Assembly (NCBI GenBank): GCA_038227135.1
Contig: JBBRQC010000041.1
Coordinates: 1-24,166 of the forward strand
Origin: UBA4720 sp038227135
Lineage (GTDB): Bacteria; Gemmatimonadota; Gemmatimonadetes; Gemmatimonadales; Gemmatimonadaceae
Direction of reading: 5' to 3'
DNA length: 24,166 nucleotides
Shown: positions 6,223 to 14,684 of the stretch, one piece after another
Layout of the letters: every line of letters begins with the position of its first letter
Position numbering within the stretch: position 1 is the first letter of the stretch
Translations under genes and position numbers: made by a program
The notes under the pieces: model-generated
What the model was told of the DNA's origin: nothing
The model's input: the letters and a program-made list of their open reading frames with translations, nothing else
Database searches by the model: none

Positions 6223-7263
6223 ATGATCACGTTTCGCTGGTTCGGGCCGCGCGACTCGATTCCGCTCGCGCACATCCGCCAGATTCCGGCCGTGCGGGGC
6301 ATCGTGGGAGCGCTGTTCGACATTTCTGTCGGCGATCCATGGCCGCTCGCGCGACTCGAAGCGCTGCGCGAGGAGGTCGAGCGGCACGACATGTCGCTCG
6401 CCGTCATCGAGAGCGTTCCCGTCCACGAGGACATCAAGCTTGGCCGCTCCACCCGCGACCAGCTCATTGACAACTATTGCGAGAGTGTCCGCAACATCGG
6501 CCGCGCCGGCGTACCGGTTCTTTGTTACAACTTCATGCCCGTGTTCGATTGGACGCGCACAGAGCTTGCGCGGCGACTCGACGACGGGTCGACGGCACTC
6601 GCCTATGAAGATGCCGCGCTTGCGAAGATCGATCTGTCGCGCGGCACGGCCGATCTGCCCGGCTGGGCGACCGCGTACACGCAAGATGAATTGGGAGAGC
6701 TGCTCCACGCATACAAATCGGTGGACGAGAGCAGGCTCTGGGACAATCTTGCCTACTTCCTGGAGCGCGTCGTCCCGGTGGCGGCATCCTCGGGGGTGCG
6801 CATGGCGCTTCATCCCGACGATCCACCGTGGTCGATCTTCGGACTGCCACGCATTATCACCGACGGAGCGGCCCTCGATCGCGTGACGAACATTGTGGAC
6901 GATCCTGCAAACGGCATCACGTTCTGCGCCGGGTCGCTCGCCGCCAATCCGAAGAATCACCTCCCGTCGATCATTCGCGACCTTGGCGTGAAGAACCGGA
7001 TCCACTTCGCACACTGCCGCAACATCAGGCGTACGGGCGTGCGTTCGTTTCAGGAGACGGCGCATCCGTCCGAGTTCGGGGATGTCGACATGCGTGCAGT
7101 GATTGGTGCGCTGCACGACACGGGCTTCACCGGGCCCATACGCTCGGATCACGGGCGCATGATCTGGGACGAGACTGGCCAACCGGGCTACGGCCTCCAC
7201 GACCGCGCGCTGGGTGCGATGTACCTCTACGGGCTCTGGGAAGGAATCACCGATGGACGGTAA
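6223..7263 (+). CDS. uxuA: D-mannonate dehydratase
   Basis: A 346-residue TIM-barrel enzyme dehydrating D-mannonate to KDG. The metal-site residues expected of UxuA are in place: His197 in LHPDDPP, Cys235 in TFCAGS, His264 in HFAHCRNI and Asp309-His310 in RSDHGRM. The length matches the shorter form of the family (about 350 residues, against about 390 in E. coli). ATG 6223 has no clear ribosome site. Its end overlaps the start of the MFS transporter by 11 bases. This enzyme fixes the pathway as the glucuronate branch rather than the galacturonate branch, which would need altronate dehydratase. Confidence 0.94.
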   Translation: MITFRWFGPRDSIPLAHIRQIPAVRGIVGALFDISVGDPWPLARLEALREEVERHDMSLAVIESVPVHEDIKLGRSTRDQLIDNYCESVRNIGRAGVPVLCYNFMPVFDWTRTELARRLDDGSTALAYEDAALAKIDLSRGTADLPGWATAYTQDELGELLHAYKSVDESRLWDNLAYFLERVVPVAASSGVRMALHPDDPPWSIFGLPRIITDGAALDRVTNIVDDPANGITFCAGSLAANPKNHLPSIIRDLGVKNRIHFAHCRNIRRTGVRSFQETAHPSEFGDVDMRAVIGALHDTGFTGPIRSDHGRMIWDETGQPGYGLHDRALGAMYLYGLWEGITDGR

Positions 7264-8497
7264 AAGCGACGCAGCAAACCCGGCGTCGTACAGGTGGACC
7301 ATCTGCGCGTTGCTCTTCGTCGCGACGACTATCAACTACGTCGACCGCCAGGTGCTGGGAATCCTTGCGCCGACCCTCCAGCGCGAGCTGCATTGGACCG
7401 AGGCCGATTACGGCGATATAGTCTCGTGGTTCAGCTTTGCATACGCGTTCGGCTTCCTCGTCGCCGGACGTGTTATCGACTGGATCGGTGTGCGCCGGGG
7501 ATTGGCAGCCGCCGTCGTTGCGTGGAGCATAGCGGCGGTCGGCCACGCGTTCGCCAGGACTGCCGCTGGATTCTCGATCGCACGCGCGATGCTCGGTGTG
7601 AGCGAGTCGGCGATTTTTCCCGGCTCGATCAAGGCAGTCGCCGAGTGGTTCCCTCAGAAGGAGCGCGCGCTCGCGACTGGAATTTTCAACGCGGGCACCA
7701 ACATGGGCGCCATTCTGACCCCCCTCGTGGTTCCGTGGATCGCCCTCCGGTGGGGATGGCAATGGGCATTCGTCGCGACAGGCGCGTTGGGGCTGCTGTG
7801 GCTGGGCCTCTGGATACCGCTTTATCGCAACCCGCACGTGAATGACACGCCGATCCTTGCACCGAGGGTATCGTGGGTCAGCCTCTTCGCGCACCGACAG
7901 ACGTGGGCGTTCATCGTCGGGAAGCTCATGGCAGATCCGGTTTGGTGGTTCTACCTCTATTGGCTGCCGAAATTCCTCGACGCAAAGTATGACGTAAAGC
8001 TCGCGCAGATCGCCGCACCGATCATCGTGGTTTACCTCATCGCCGACGTTGGCTCCGTGGGAGGCGGCTGGACATCGGGTGCACTGATCAAACGCGGGTG
8101 GTCGGTGAATCGCGCGCGGAAAGCGACGATGCTTGCTATGGCGCTGCTCATCGTACCGACGACCCTGGTCTCCTACGCGCCGAACATGTGGGCGGCCGTC
8201 CTGATAGTAGGAGTCGCAGCCGCGGCGCATCAGGCGTGGTCAGCGAACGTGTATACCCTGGCGAGCGACATGTTTCCGACTTCCGCCGTGGGTTCCGTTG
8301 TCGGGATTGGCGCCTTTGCCGGAGCGATGGGCGGCGTCGTATTCCAACGCGTCACCGGCCGCGTTCTCCAAGCGAACGGGAGCGACTACGCACCGATCTT
8401 CGTCGTCTGCGGTCTTGCGTACGTTACCGCGTGGGCGATTATACATCTTCTCGCGCCACGGCTCGAGCCCGTGCGCCTCGATACCCGGCGGACATGA
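7253..8497 (+). CDS. MFS transporter, hexuronate (ExuT)-like
   Basis: A 414-residue major facilitator with about twelve hydrophobic segments. The first helix ends in NYVDRQVLG, typical of the anion:cation symporter family that includes ExuT and GudP. The motif-A loop G-R-V-I-D-W-I-G-V-R-R lies between helices 2 and 3, and ARAMLGVSESAIFPGSIKAVAEWFP is also family-typical. ATG 7253 is supported by GGGAAGGA at 7238-7245; an upstream in-frame ATG lies inside the dehydratase gene. It overlaps the previous gene by 11 bases and the next by four. It likely brings glucuronate or a related acid across the inner membrane by proton symport. The exact substrate is inferred from the neighbours. Confidence 0.88.
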   Translation: MDGKSDAANPASYRWTICALLFVATTINYVDRQVLGILAPTLQRELHWTEADYGDIVSWFSFAYAFGFLVAGRVIDWIGVRRGLAAAVVAWSIAAVGHAFARTAAGFSIARAMLGVSESAIFPGSIKAVAEWFPQKERALATGIFNAGTNMGAILTPLVVPWIALRWGWQWAFVATGALGLLWLGLWIPLYRNPHVNDTPILAPRVSWVSLFAHRQTWAFIVGKLMADPVWWFYLYWLPKFLDAKYDVKLAQIAAPIIVVYLIADVGSVGGGWTSGALIKRGWSVNRARKATMLAMALLIVPTTLVSYAPNMWAAVLIVGVAAAAHQAWSANVYTLASDMFPTSAVGSVVGIGAFAGAMGGVVFQRVTGRVLQANGSDYAPIFVVCGLAYVTAWAIIHLLAPRLEPVRLDTRRT

Positions 8498-9270
8498 CGA
8501 ACTATTCCAGAATTGGCCTGACCTGCGCGATAGTAACTTTGGCGTGCGCACCCCAGATACAGGTGCAGACCGACTCCTCTCCCGCTCCCAACACTTTGTC
8601 GTCTGCCGAGCGTCGAGAAGGGTGGCGCCTGCTCTTCGACGGCAAGACCTTCAACGGCTGGCGCGGGCTCGGCTACGATACCGTTCCTGCCGCGCATTGG
8701 AAGATCGAGAACGGCGCGATCAGGAAGCTCGCGGACGGGGACGTGCCCCGATTGCCCGACGGTCAGCCCGCCGCCGGCGGCGACCTCATGACCAAAGACA
8801 CCTACCGCGACTTCGAGCTCACCTGGGAGTGGAAGATCAGCCGCGCCGGAAACAGCGGTGTGAAGTACAACGTCTCGGAAGAGATCTCGATGGCGAATGC
8901 CCCGAACCACGCGGCGCTCGGCTTCGAATATCAGATGCTCGACGACAGCCTCCACGAAGATAACAAGGTGCCGTCCCACCGCGCGGGCGCGTTGTACGAT
9001 CTCATCCCCCCGAACGCGAACAAAACGCTCAAGCCCGTAGGCGAATGGAACAGCTCGCGGCTGGTGTTTCGCGGAAATCATGGCGAGCACTGGCTGAACG
9101 GGCGTCAGGTAGTCGAGTTCGAGCTGGCCACGCCGCTAATGGATTCCCTCCTCGCGAAGAGCAAGTATCGGGACATCAGGGGCTTCCCGACGCGACGCGC
9201 GGGTCACATTGTCCTCCAGAACCACGTCGACGAAGTCTATTTCAGAAATATCAAGATCCGCATTCTGTAA
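8494..9270 (+). CDS. DUF1080 (3-keto-disaccharide hydrolase family) lipoprotein
   Basis: A 258-residue exported protein. A hydrophobic N-terminus ends in VTLAC, giving a lipobox-like Cys18, although Thr at -3 is not ideal. The DUF1080 domain follows, with GWRLLFDGKTFNGWRG near residue 45, FELTWEWKISRAGNSGVKYNV, and a C-terminal strand ending VYFRNIKIRIL. The domain has a concanavalin-like jelly-roll fold; characterised relatives hydrolyse 3-keto-glycosides or hydrate the unsaturated intermediate. The start overlaps the MFS stop by four bases (ATGA). With the adjacent Gfo/Idh/MocA protein and the TIM-barrel protein it makes the usual 3-keto-glycoside trio. Periplasmic location and substrate are inference. 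Confidence 0.9.
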   Translation: MTNYSRIGLTCAIVTLACAPQIQVQTDSSPAPNTLSSAERREGWRLLFDGKTFNGWRGLGYDTVPAAHWKIENGAIRKLADGDVPRLPDGQPAAGGDLMTKDTYRDFELTWEWKISRAGNSGVKYNVSEEISMANAPNHAALGFEYQMLDDSLHEDNKVPSHRAGALYDLIPPNANKTLKPVGEWNSSRLVFRGNHGEHWLNGRQVVEFELATPLMDSLLAKSKYRDIRGFPTRRAGHIVLQNHVDEVYFRNIKIRIL

Positions 9271-9284
9271 CCCGAGGAATAGCC

Positions 9285-10628
9285 ATGAATCCAAAGCAGC
9301 CGCTTGACCGCCGGGAGTTTCTGAAGAAGACCTCAGTTGCCGGGCTCGGCGCGCTGACGGCGTCGCGCAGCTTTGGCCCGCTGTTTATCCTCGACGGATC
9401 GCCCGCCGAGAAAATGACGGTGGCGGTCATGGGTCTGAACGGACGCGGTATGGTACACGCACAGGACTTTGCGCGCGGTGCCAATACGACCGTCGCATAT
9501 CTCTGCGACGTCGATTCGACCGTTCTCGGGAAAGCGCTCCGCGACACGTCGTCGCTGCAGCCGTCTGCGCCAAAGACAGTGAGCGATTTCCGGCGAGTGC
9601 TCGAAGACAAGAACGTCGATGCCATTTCGATTGCGACGCCGGACCACTGGCATACTCCCGCCACGATCCTCGCGCTCGACGCGGGCAAGCATGTCTACGT
9701 CGAGAAGCCGAGTGGGCACGATCCGCGCGAAGACGAGATGATCGTCGCGGCCGCGCGCAAGCACGGCAAGCTTCACGTCCAGCTCGGAACTCAGGCCCGC
9801 TCCGGTCCGCATTTCATCGACGTGCTGCAGCTGGTCCATGAAGGCGCGATCGGCACGCCGTACCTCGCCCGCGCTTGGTATGCAAATACGCGAACAGGAA
9901 TCGGCAAGGGCAAGGTGGTCCCCGTGCCGGCGAATCTCGACTACGAGCTGTGGCAGGGGCCTGCGCCCCGGATGCCTTATCGCGATAACATCATCCACTA
10001 CAACTGGCACTGGTTCACCAATTGGGGAACTGGCGAGATCTGCAACAACGGAACGCACGAGATCGACGTGGGGCGATGGATCCTCGGCGTCGATTACCCT
10101 ACCAGCGTTGTCTCGACCGGTGGGCGCTTTCATTACGCGGATGACTGGCAGTTTCCCGACACTCAGGAAGCGACGTTTGTGTTCGAGGGCGGGAAGAGCA
10201 TCATTTGGCAGGGTCAGAGCTGCAATGGACTCGATCTCTACGGTCGCTCGCGCGGCACGACCGTTCTCGGCACTGCCGGGAGCGTAGTGGTCGATCGGGA
10301 TGGTTACGTCGTCTACGACCTCAAGAACAAGATTGTCAAAGAGGTGAAGGCTGCACCGAAGGGCGATAGTCTGAACACGGTTGGCGACGATTGGCTGACC
10401 CAGCTTCACGTCGACAACTTCGTCAGCGCTGTGCGCACCGGGACCAGGCTGTCGGCCCCGATCGAGGATGGCGCGAAAACGGGAATGTTGTGCCACCTCG
10501 GCACGATCTCGCAGCAGCTTGGTCGCAAGCTCACGATCGATCCGAGAAACGGCCACATTCTCCACGACGACGAGGCCGCCAGGCGCTGGTCGCGCAAGTA
10601 CGACCCCCGGTGGAAGCCGATGGTGTGA
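9285..10628 (+). CDS. Tat-exported Gfo/Idh/MocA family oxidoreductase
   Basis: A 447-residue NAD(P)-dependent sugar oxidoreductase. It begins with a twin-arginine signal, DRREFLKK then an Ala/Gly-rich stretch to about residue 30. The Rossmann motif VMGLNGRG is at 48-55, EKP at 140-142 and NGTHEIDVGRW with likely catalytic His258 at 255-265. ATG 9285 is backed by GAGGA seven bases upstream. Tat export of the folded, cofactor-loaded protein is usual for this subgroup. Relatives oxidise the C3 hydroxyl of glycosides, priming cleavage of the glycosidic bond. It follows the DUF1080 gene by 14 bases and overlaps glucuronate isomerase by four. Substrate not determinable from sequence. Confidence 0.9.
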   Translation: MNPKQPLDRREFLKKTSVAGLGALTASRSFGPLFILDGSPAEKMTVAVMGLNGRGMVHAQDFARGANTTVAYLCDVDSTVLGKALRDTSSLQPSAPKTVSDFRRVLEDKNVDAISIATPDHWHTPATILALDAGKHVYVEKPSGHDPREDEMIVAAARKHGKLHVQLGTQARSGPHFIDVLQLVHEGAIGTPYLARAWYANTRTGIGKGKVVPVPANLDYELWQGPAPRMPYRDNIIHYNWHWFTNWGTGEICNNGTHEIDVGRWILGVDYPTSVVSTGGRFHYADDWQFPDTQEATFVFEGGKSIIWQGQSCNGLDLYGRSRGTTVLGTAGSVVVDRDGYVVYDLKNKIVKEVKAAPKGDSLNTVGDDWLTQLHVDNFVSAVRTGTRLSAPIEDGAKTGMLCHLGTISQQLGRKLTIDPRNGHILHDDEAARRWSRKYDPRWKPMV

Positions 10629-12040
10629 CCGAGCTCCACGACGACCGCTGTTTTGATTCCGACCCGGTAGTTCGACGCCACGCGCGCGCGCTGTACGACC
10701 AGACTCGCGCGCTGCCTATCCTGTCGCCGCACGGACACGTTGATGCGGCTATCCTCGCCAGGGACGATCCGTTCGCGGATCCGGCGTCGCTGCTTGTCAC
10801 AGCGGACCACTACATCCTGCGGATGCTGTACTCGCGCGGGGTGCCGCTCGAATCACTCGGGGTCGCGTCGACGGATGGAACGCCGCCAAACGCCGAGAAG
10901 GATCCACGCAGGATCTGGCAGACATTCGCGGACCATTGGCACCTCTTTCGCGCCACGCCCACGCGCGCGTGGCTCGAGTACGAGCTGCGCGAAGTATTCG
11001 GCATTGATCGCGACCTCGACTCAGGATCCGCGCAACACGTCTACGACGCGATTTCTGAGCGTCTGTCGTCGCCAGAGTTCCGTCCACGCGCGCTCTTTAG
11101 GCGGTTCAACATCGAGGTGCTGGCGACGACCGACGCGCCGAGCGACACACTCGATCACCACCAGGCGTTGCGCGGGTCGGAGCTCGGCGGCCGCGTAATT
11201 CCCACCTTCCGGCCGGACGCGCTCTTCCGGATTGCGTCGCCACTGTGGTCGGAGGAGCTGGATCGCTTCGGGCGTGTCACTGGCGGGTCTATAGGAAGCT
11301 ACTCGGACTTTGTGCAGGCGCTGACGCGGCGACGCGCCGAGTTCAAAGCTATCGGCGCTACCGCAACGGATCACGCGGTAGTGGTCCCACGCACCGAGCA
11401 GCTTGACAACGCCGCCGCGGAGCGCCTGTTCGCCAGCGCCCTTGACGGCGCGGCCACCGAGAACGATCAGTCGCGCCTCGAGGCCCACCTCTTAATTGAA
11501 ATGGCGCGCATGTCGGTGGACGACGGACTCGTGATGCAGCTGCACGCGGGAGCGCTGCGGAATCACAACGAGCTGTTGTATCGCCGATTCGGCGCCGACC
11601 GCGGAGGTGATATCCCGGTAGCCACAGAGTTCTCCCGCAACCTGCATCCTCTTCTGAACGCTTACGGAAACGACGCGCGGTTTCGGCTCATCGTGTTCAC
11701 GCTCGATGAGTCGACGTACAGCCGCGAGTTGGCGCCCCTCGCCGGCCACTATCCTGCGCTGCTGCTGGGAGCGCCGTGGTGGTTTCACGATTCGATCGAA
11801 GGAATGACGCGCTTTCGGCGAGAGACGACGGAGACCGCGGGTATCCAGAATACGGCTGGCTTTACGGACGATACGCGCGCTTTCTGTTCGATTCCCGCTC
11901 GGCACGATCTAGCTCGTCGTGTAGACGCCAATTACCTTGGCGGTCTCGTCGCGAGCCACGTGATCGACATGACCGACGCGCGAGAGATGGCGAAGGCCCT
12001 GGCGTACGATCTCGCCAAGCGCGCTTATCGATTGCCCTGA
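10625..12040 (+). CDS. uxaC: Glucuronate isomerase (uronate isomerase)
   Basis: A 471-residue amidohydrolase-superfamily enzyme converting D-glucuronate to D-fructuronate (and galacturonate to tagaturonate). The metal-site SPHGHVD (His36, His38), ADHYILRMLYSRG, DHHQALRGS, QLHAGALRNHNEL and PWWFHDS segments are as in UxaC, and the length equals the E. coli enzyme. The start is GTG 10625, overlapping the previous stop (GTGA). A longer in-frame extension lies inside the oxidoreductase gene and is spurious. It is the entry step of the pathway completed by the divergent SDR, UxuA, KdgK and Eda. With no tagaturonate or altronate enzymes nearby, glucuronate is the likelier substrate. Confidence 0.95.
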   Translation: MTELHDDRCFDSDPVVRRHARALYDQTRALPILSPHGHVDAAILARDDPFADPASLLVTADHYILRMLYSRGVPLESLGVASTDGTPPNAEKDPRRIWQTFADHWHLFRATPTRAWLEYELREVFGIDRDLDSGSAQHVYDAISERLSSPEFRPRALFRRFNIEVLATTDAPSDTLDHHQALRGSELGGRVIPTFRPDALFRIASPLWSEELDRFGRVTGGSIGSYSDFVQALTRRRAEFKAIGATATDHAVVVPRTEQLDNAAAERLFASALDGAATENDQSRLEAHLLIEMARMSVDDGLVMQLHAGALRNHNELLYRRFGADRGGDIPVATEFSRNLHPLLNAYGNDARFRLIVFTLDESTYSRELAPLAGHYPALLLGAPWWFHDSIEGMTRFRRETTETAGIQNTAGFTDDTRAFCSIPARHDLARRVDANYLGGLVASHVIDMTDAREMAKALAYDLAKRAYRLP

Positions 12041-12052
12041 CCACGAGGACTG

Positions 12053-12943
12053 ATGTTCGATCAAGACCTGCCACGCCGGGGCTTTCTAAAAATCGCGGCA
12101 CTCGGCGCAGCCGCAGCAGCGGTTACGGATCTGGGCACCGTCACTACCCTTGTCGCTCGGCCGTTGATCGGCGTGCACTCTCCGCGTGACGGACTGAAGC
12201 TCGGCGTTGCCAGTTATTCTCTTCGGAACTTCTCGCTGCAACAGGCGATCGAGATGACGACGGCGCTTGGCACGCAGTACATCAACCTCAAATCGGTACA
12301 TCTTCCGTACGACGCTACGCCACCCGCGATCGCCGCAGCGCGACGGGAGATCGAGGGCGCCGGACTCCAGATCGTCGGCGGCGGGATGATCACCTTCGAG
12401 ACCGACACTGACGATGGGGTGCGAAAGTACTTCGACTATGCGAAGGCGGCCGGCATGCCCTTGATTGTGGGAACTTCCAAGCCGAGCGTCCTGCGCCGAA
12501 TCGAGAAGTTCGTGAAGCAATACGACATCAAATTGGCGATCCACAATCACGGCCCGGAGGACGCGGACTTCCCGTCACCGTACGATGTGCTGAGGGCGGT
12601 GAAGGGAATGGACTCGCGCGTGGGGCTGTGCATGGACATTGGGCACACAGTCCGCACGGGCACAGATCCCGTCCGTGCTGCGGCAGACGCCGGGCCCCGC
12701 CTTTTGGACCTGCACGCCAAGGATCTGCGCGACCTTCTGGTGAAGGAGAGCCAGTGCGTCGTCGGAGAGGGAAAGATCCCGATCCCCGCGCTCTTCAAAC
12801 AGCTGGAGAAAATGAAGTATTCAGGTTACGTCAATCTCGAGTACGAGATCGACGCCGACGATCCGATGCCGGGAATGAAGCAGTCGTTCGCCTACATGCG
12901 TGGCGTCCTTGGTGGCCTTGTTGCTAAGACGCTGCGGGTATGA
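12053..12943 (+). CDS. Tat-exported TIM-barrel protein (AP-endonuclease-2 / sugar isomerase-epimerase family)
   Basis: A 296-residue protein with a twin-arginine start (LPRRGFLKIAALG, then alanine-rich) and a xylose-isomerase-like TIM barrel. Likely metal or substrate residues are Lys80-x-x-His83, His164/His166 in AIHNHG, Asp195 and His198 in CMDIGH, His221-x-Lys223 in LHAKD, and Glu263 in VNLEYE. GAGGA lies three bases before ATG 12053, a short spacing. It is the last gene of the operon, 12 bases after uxaC, and overlaps the convergent response regulator by 20 bases. Exported relatives paired with DUF1080 and Gfo/Idh/MocA proteins act on 3-keto-glycosides (elimination or epimerisation). The exact reaction is inference. 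Confidence 0.85.
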   Translation: MFDQDLPRRGFLKIAALGAAAAAVTDLGTVTTLVARPLIGVHSPRDGLKLGVASYSLRNFSLQQAIEMTTALGTQYINLKSVHLPYDATPPAIAAARREIEGAGLQIVGGGMITFETDTDDGVRKYFDYAKAAGMPLIVGTSKPSVLRRIEKFVKQYDIKLAIHNHGPEDADFPSPYDVLRAVKGMDSRVGLCMDIGHTVRTGTDPVRAAADAGPRLLDLHAKDLRDLLVKESQCVVGEGKIPIPALFKQLEKMKYSGYVNLEYEIDADDPMPGMKQSFAYMRGVLGGLVAKTLRV

Positions 12944-13529
12944 GCCCGACACGGATGGCAAAGCGCACCAGACTGACCACATCGTGGATGCGTAGGCGTT
13001 TCATGATTTCGCTGCGGTGGCTTTCGATGGTCTTGACGCTGAGGCCAAGTCGTTTCGCGATCTCTCGGGTTCGACGGCCCTCCGCAACCAATTTGAGCAC
13101 CTGAATCTGTCGATCAGTGAGCGCGTGCAACCGTCGTCTTGCGGATAACGCGTTGGTGATCGAGGTCTCGAGGCCTCTCATGTTCGTCTTGAGAATGACA
13201 TCCTCAGCTCCGGCGCGGATCGCGGGCCCGACTTGAGATCCGGCGAGATTTCCGGTGACGATTATGAACGGGGCAGTTGGTCGGACCTCGCGCAGTACTT
13301 CCAACGCGGCGCGCGAATCGAACTGAGCGAGTGCATGGTCTGCCAGCACGACGTCGGGGGCGAAGCTTTTCAGGGCAGCGGTGAACGCCTCCGCGGAATC
13401 GACCTGGGCCGGCAGAATCCGCATCCCGGACCGCTGCAGCTCGTGCGAAATGAGCGCTGCATCGGCCTGGTTGTCTTCGAGCAGCAAAACTCGCAGTGGT
13501 TTCTTTGTCGCAACTGGCGAGGTTGGCAC
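12924..13529 (-). CDS. Orphan NarL/FixJ-type response regulator
   Basis: A 201-residue two-domain regulator. The receiver domain (about 12-130) has Glu18-Asp19, phospho-acceptor Asp64 in LADHAL, Thr92 and Lys114. A LuxR-type helix-turn-helix follows (about 136-198), with LTDRQIQVLKLVAEGRRTREIAKRL as its start and VKTIESHRSEIMKRL as recognition helix. It starts at GTG 13529 with GGAGA eight bases upstream. No histidine kinase is present in the window. The gene converges on the sugar-acid operon, overlapping its last gene by 20 bases, so control of that operon is possible but not shown. A 16-bp perfect palindrome lies just upstream of its start. Confidence 0.9.
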   Translation of the reverse strand: MPTSPVATKKPLRVLLLEDNQADAALISHELQRSGMRILPAQVDSAEAFTAALKSFAPDVVLADHALAQFDSRAALEVLREVRPTAPFIIVTGNLAGSQVGPAIRAGAEDVILKTNMRGLETSITNALSARRRLHALTDRQIQVLKLVAEGRRTREIAKRLGLSVKTIESHRSEIMKRLRIHDVVSLVRFAIRVGLIPAAS

Positions 13530-13555
13530 TACGGAAGTCTCCGGCGGTCCGTGAG

Positions 13556-13571
13556 ACGGTCCATGGACCGT
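13556..13571. promoter_or_regulatory. Perfect 16-bp palindrome upstream of response regulator
   Basis: ACGGTCCATGGACCGT is its own reverse complement and sits 27 bases before the response-regulator start, with a further GGTCCGT next to it. It could be a dimeric regulator's operator, perhaps autoregulatory; no direct evidence. Confidence 0.4.
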
Positions 13572-13716
13572 TACTGCGTTAGAATAGCAGCCCGCCTTAT
13601 AACCTCCGGACCAGCAACAGCTTGCCGGTAGAGGTGATAACCCTTAAGAACTAGTGGCTCTCGGGCTATCATAGGATAGACCGTTAAAATCTCTTGAATA
13701 TTGCGGCCACCCGAAA

Positions 13717-13758
13717 TGTCAGTTCTCTATCACCAAAGGGTCGATTTCCTATTATCAC
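13717..13758 (+). repeat. Second locus of the TGTC...CTATCA repeat
   Basis: A 22-base unit (13717-13738) starting TGTCAGTTCTCTATCACC matches the units at 3115-3158 in sequence and orientation. A looser unit with TTTCCTATTATCAC follows directly at 13739-13758. It lies between the response regulator and the end of the small membrane protein gene. Confidence 0.45.
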
Positions 13759-13764
13759 TTCGTC

Positions 13765-14052
13765 TTATCCTCTTGGAGCCGAGAGACGAGTTTGTTGCTG
13801 CTCCGACTGCAATCGGGCCGCGAAGCGCTGAGCTTCGGATATGCGCTCCACTTCGAGCGCGATCGAATCTACGGCGGTCTCGATGCGCTCCAGTCGCCCA
13901 TTGATGGCGCTTAGCTCGCGCGGTGCGACTGGCTTCGGCTCGAGCCACTTGGTGATGAGCCGTATGACGGGGAACCCCAGAACCATTATGACGAGTCCCG
14001 GCACTACCCAGGAGAAGACTTCGTGAACAATCAGATTGGGATCTGGCGGCAT
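13765..14052 (-). CDS. Small single-pass membrane protein with coiled coil
   Basis: A 95-residue protein starting at ATG 14052 with AGGA five bases upstream. One transmembrane helix (about 15-34, VPGLVIMVLGFPVIRLITKW) precedes a charged segment with heptad character (INGRLERIETAVDSIALEVERISEAQRF split over about 52-80). Small proteins ending in a VERISExQRF segment are common and uncharacterised in Gemmatimonadota, as I recall. A longer in-frame start at 14121 lacks support. It is transcribed toward the response regulator. Function unknown; a membrane-anchored scaffold is only a guess. Confidence 0.75.
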   Translation of the reverse strand: MPPDPNLIVHEVFSWVVPGLVIMVLGFPVIRLITKWLEPKPVAPRELSAINGRLERIETAVDSIALEVERISEAQRFAARLQSEQQQTRLSAPRG

Positions 14053-14193
14053 TCGCTTCCTATTGTTCCTGTACGTGATCCGCTCACTACGCAAATGGCA
14101 GTGGGAGGTTTCGTGAGTCATGACTCACGGCAAATGAATTGCACCGTTCCGGCCTCGATCGCAAAATCTAGCCGCAAACCTGGGAGGCTTCAC

Positions 14194-14679
14194 GTGAGAC
14201 GCCTTGTTCTTTGTCTGACTACGATCGCGTTGTTCGGGGCCTGCGAGAACAGCGCTAACCCGCTCGATGGGATACTCGGGGGTGGTGGCGCGCTCACACA
14301 GGCGCAGGCTAGTGGAAACTGGTCGTTCACGGTCCAGCGGACCACGACTTTTCCCGCTTGTGCCAATCCACTCGCGAATGGCTCGGCAATCACAACCCGC
14401 CTGGATGCGGGGACAGATGGCGTATTGGCCGGAACGAGCAACTGGCTCAATCCTATTTCCGCTACCGTCCTTCCTTTGACTGGGTCCGTCAATCTGAGCA
14501 ATGGTGCCACCGATCTGCATTTTGCCGGGGCCAGCAGCTCCGCGCAGATGGAGCTGCTGGGCACGATGACGGCGTCAGGCACTATTTCCGGTACGCTGAG
14601 GGATCCCGAGCCTGGATTCACGCAGGTGTTCGGAACCGGCGGGTGCGAATACACCGTAAGCGGCGTCAAGACCAGCTGA
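14194..14679 (+). CDS. Hypothetical lipoprotein
   Basis: A 161-residue protein starting at GTG 14194 with a strong GGGAGG six bases upstream. The signal peptide MRRLVLCLTTIALFGAC gives lipid-attachment Cys17. The mature part has a glycine-rich linker (GILGGGG), a GNWSF strand, two cysteines that could form a disulfide (in FPACANP and GTGGCEY), and alternating beta-strand character. The small beta-rich fold and Thr/Ser/Gly bias are usual for surface lipoproteins of this phylum. It lies five bases before the aminotransferase gene, but a shared role is not apparent. An upstream in-frame ATG at 14023 overlaps the divergent gene and is unlikely. Function unknown. Confidence 0.75.
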   Translation: MRRLVLCLTTIALFGACENSANPLDGILGGGGALTQAQASGNWSFTVQRTTTFPACANPLANGSAITTRLDAGTDGVLAGTSNWLNPISATVLPLTGSVNLSNGATDLHFAGASSSAQMELLGTMTASGTISGTLRDPEPGFTQVFGTGGCEYTVSGVKTS

Positions 14680-14684
14680 CCAGC

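Noticed and set aside
6157..7335. 392-residue minus-strand open frame opposite uxuA
   Set aside because: It is the antisense shadow of a GC-rich gene; the + strand encodes an unmistakable mannonate dehydratase.
9333..10565. 410-residue minus-strand open frame
   Set aside because: Antisense shadow of the Gfo/Idh/MocA gene, Arg/Asp-rich without domain content.
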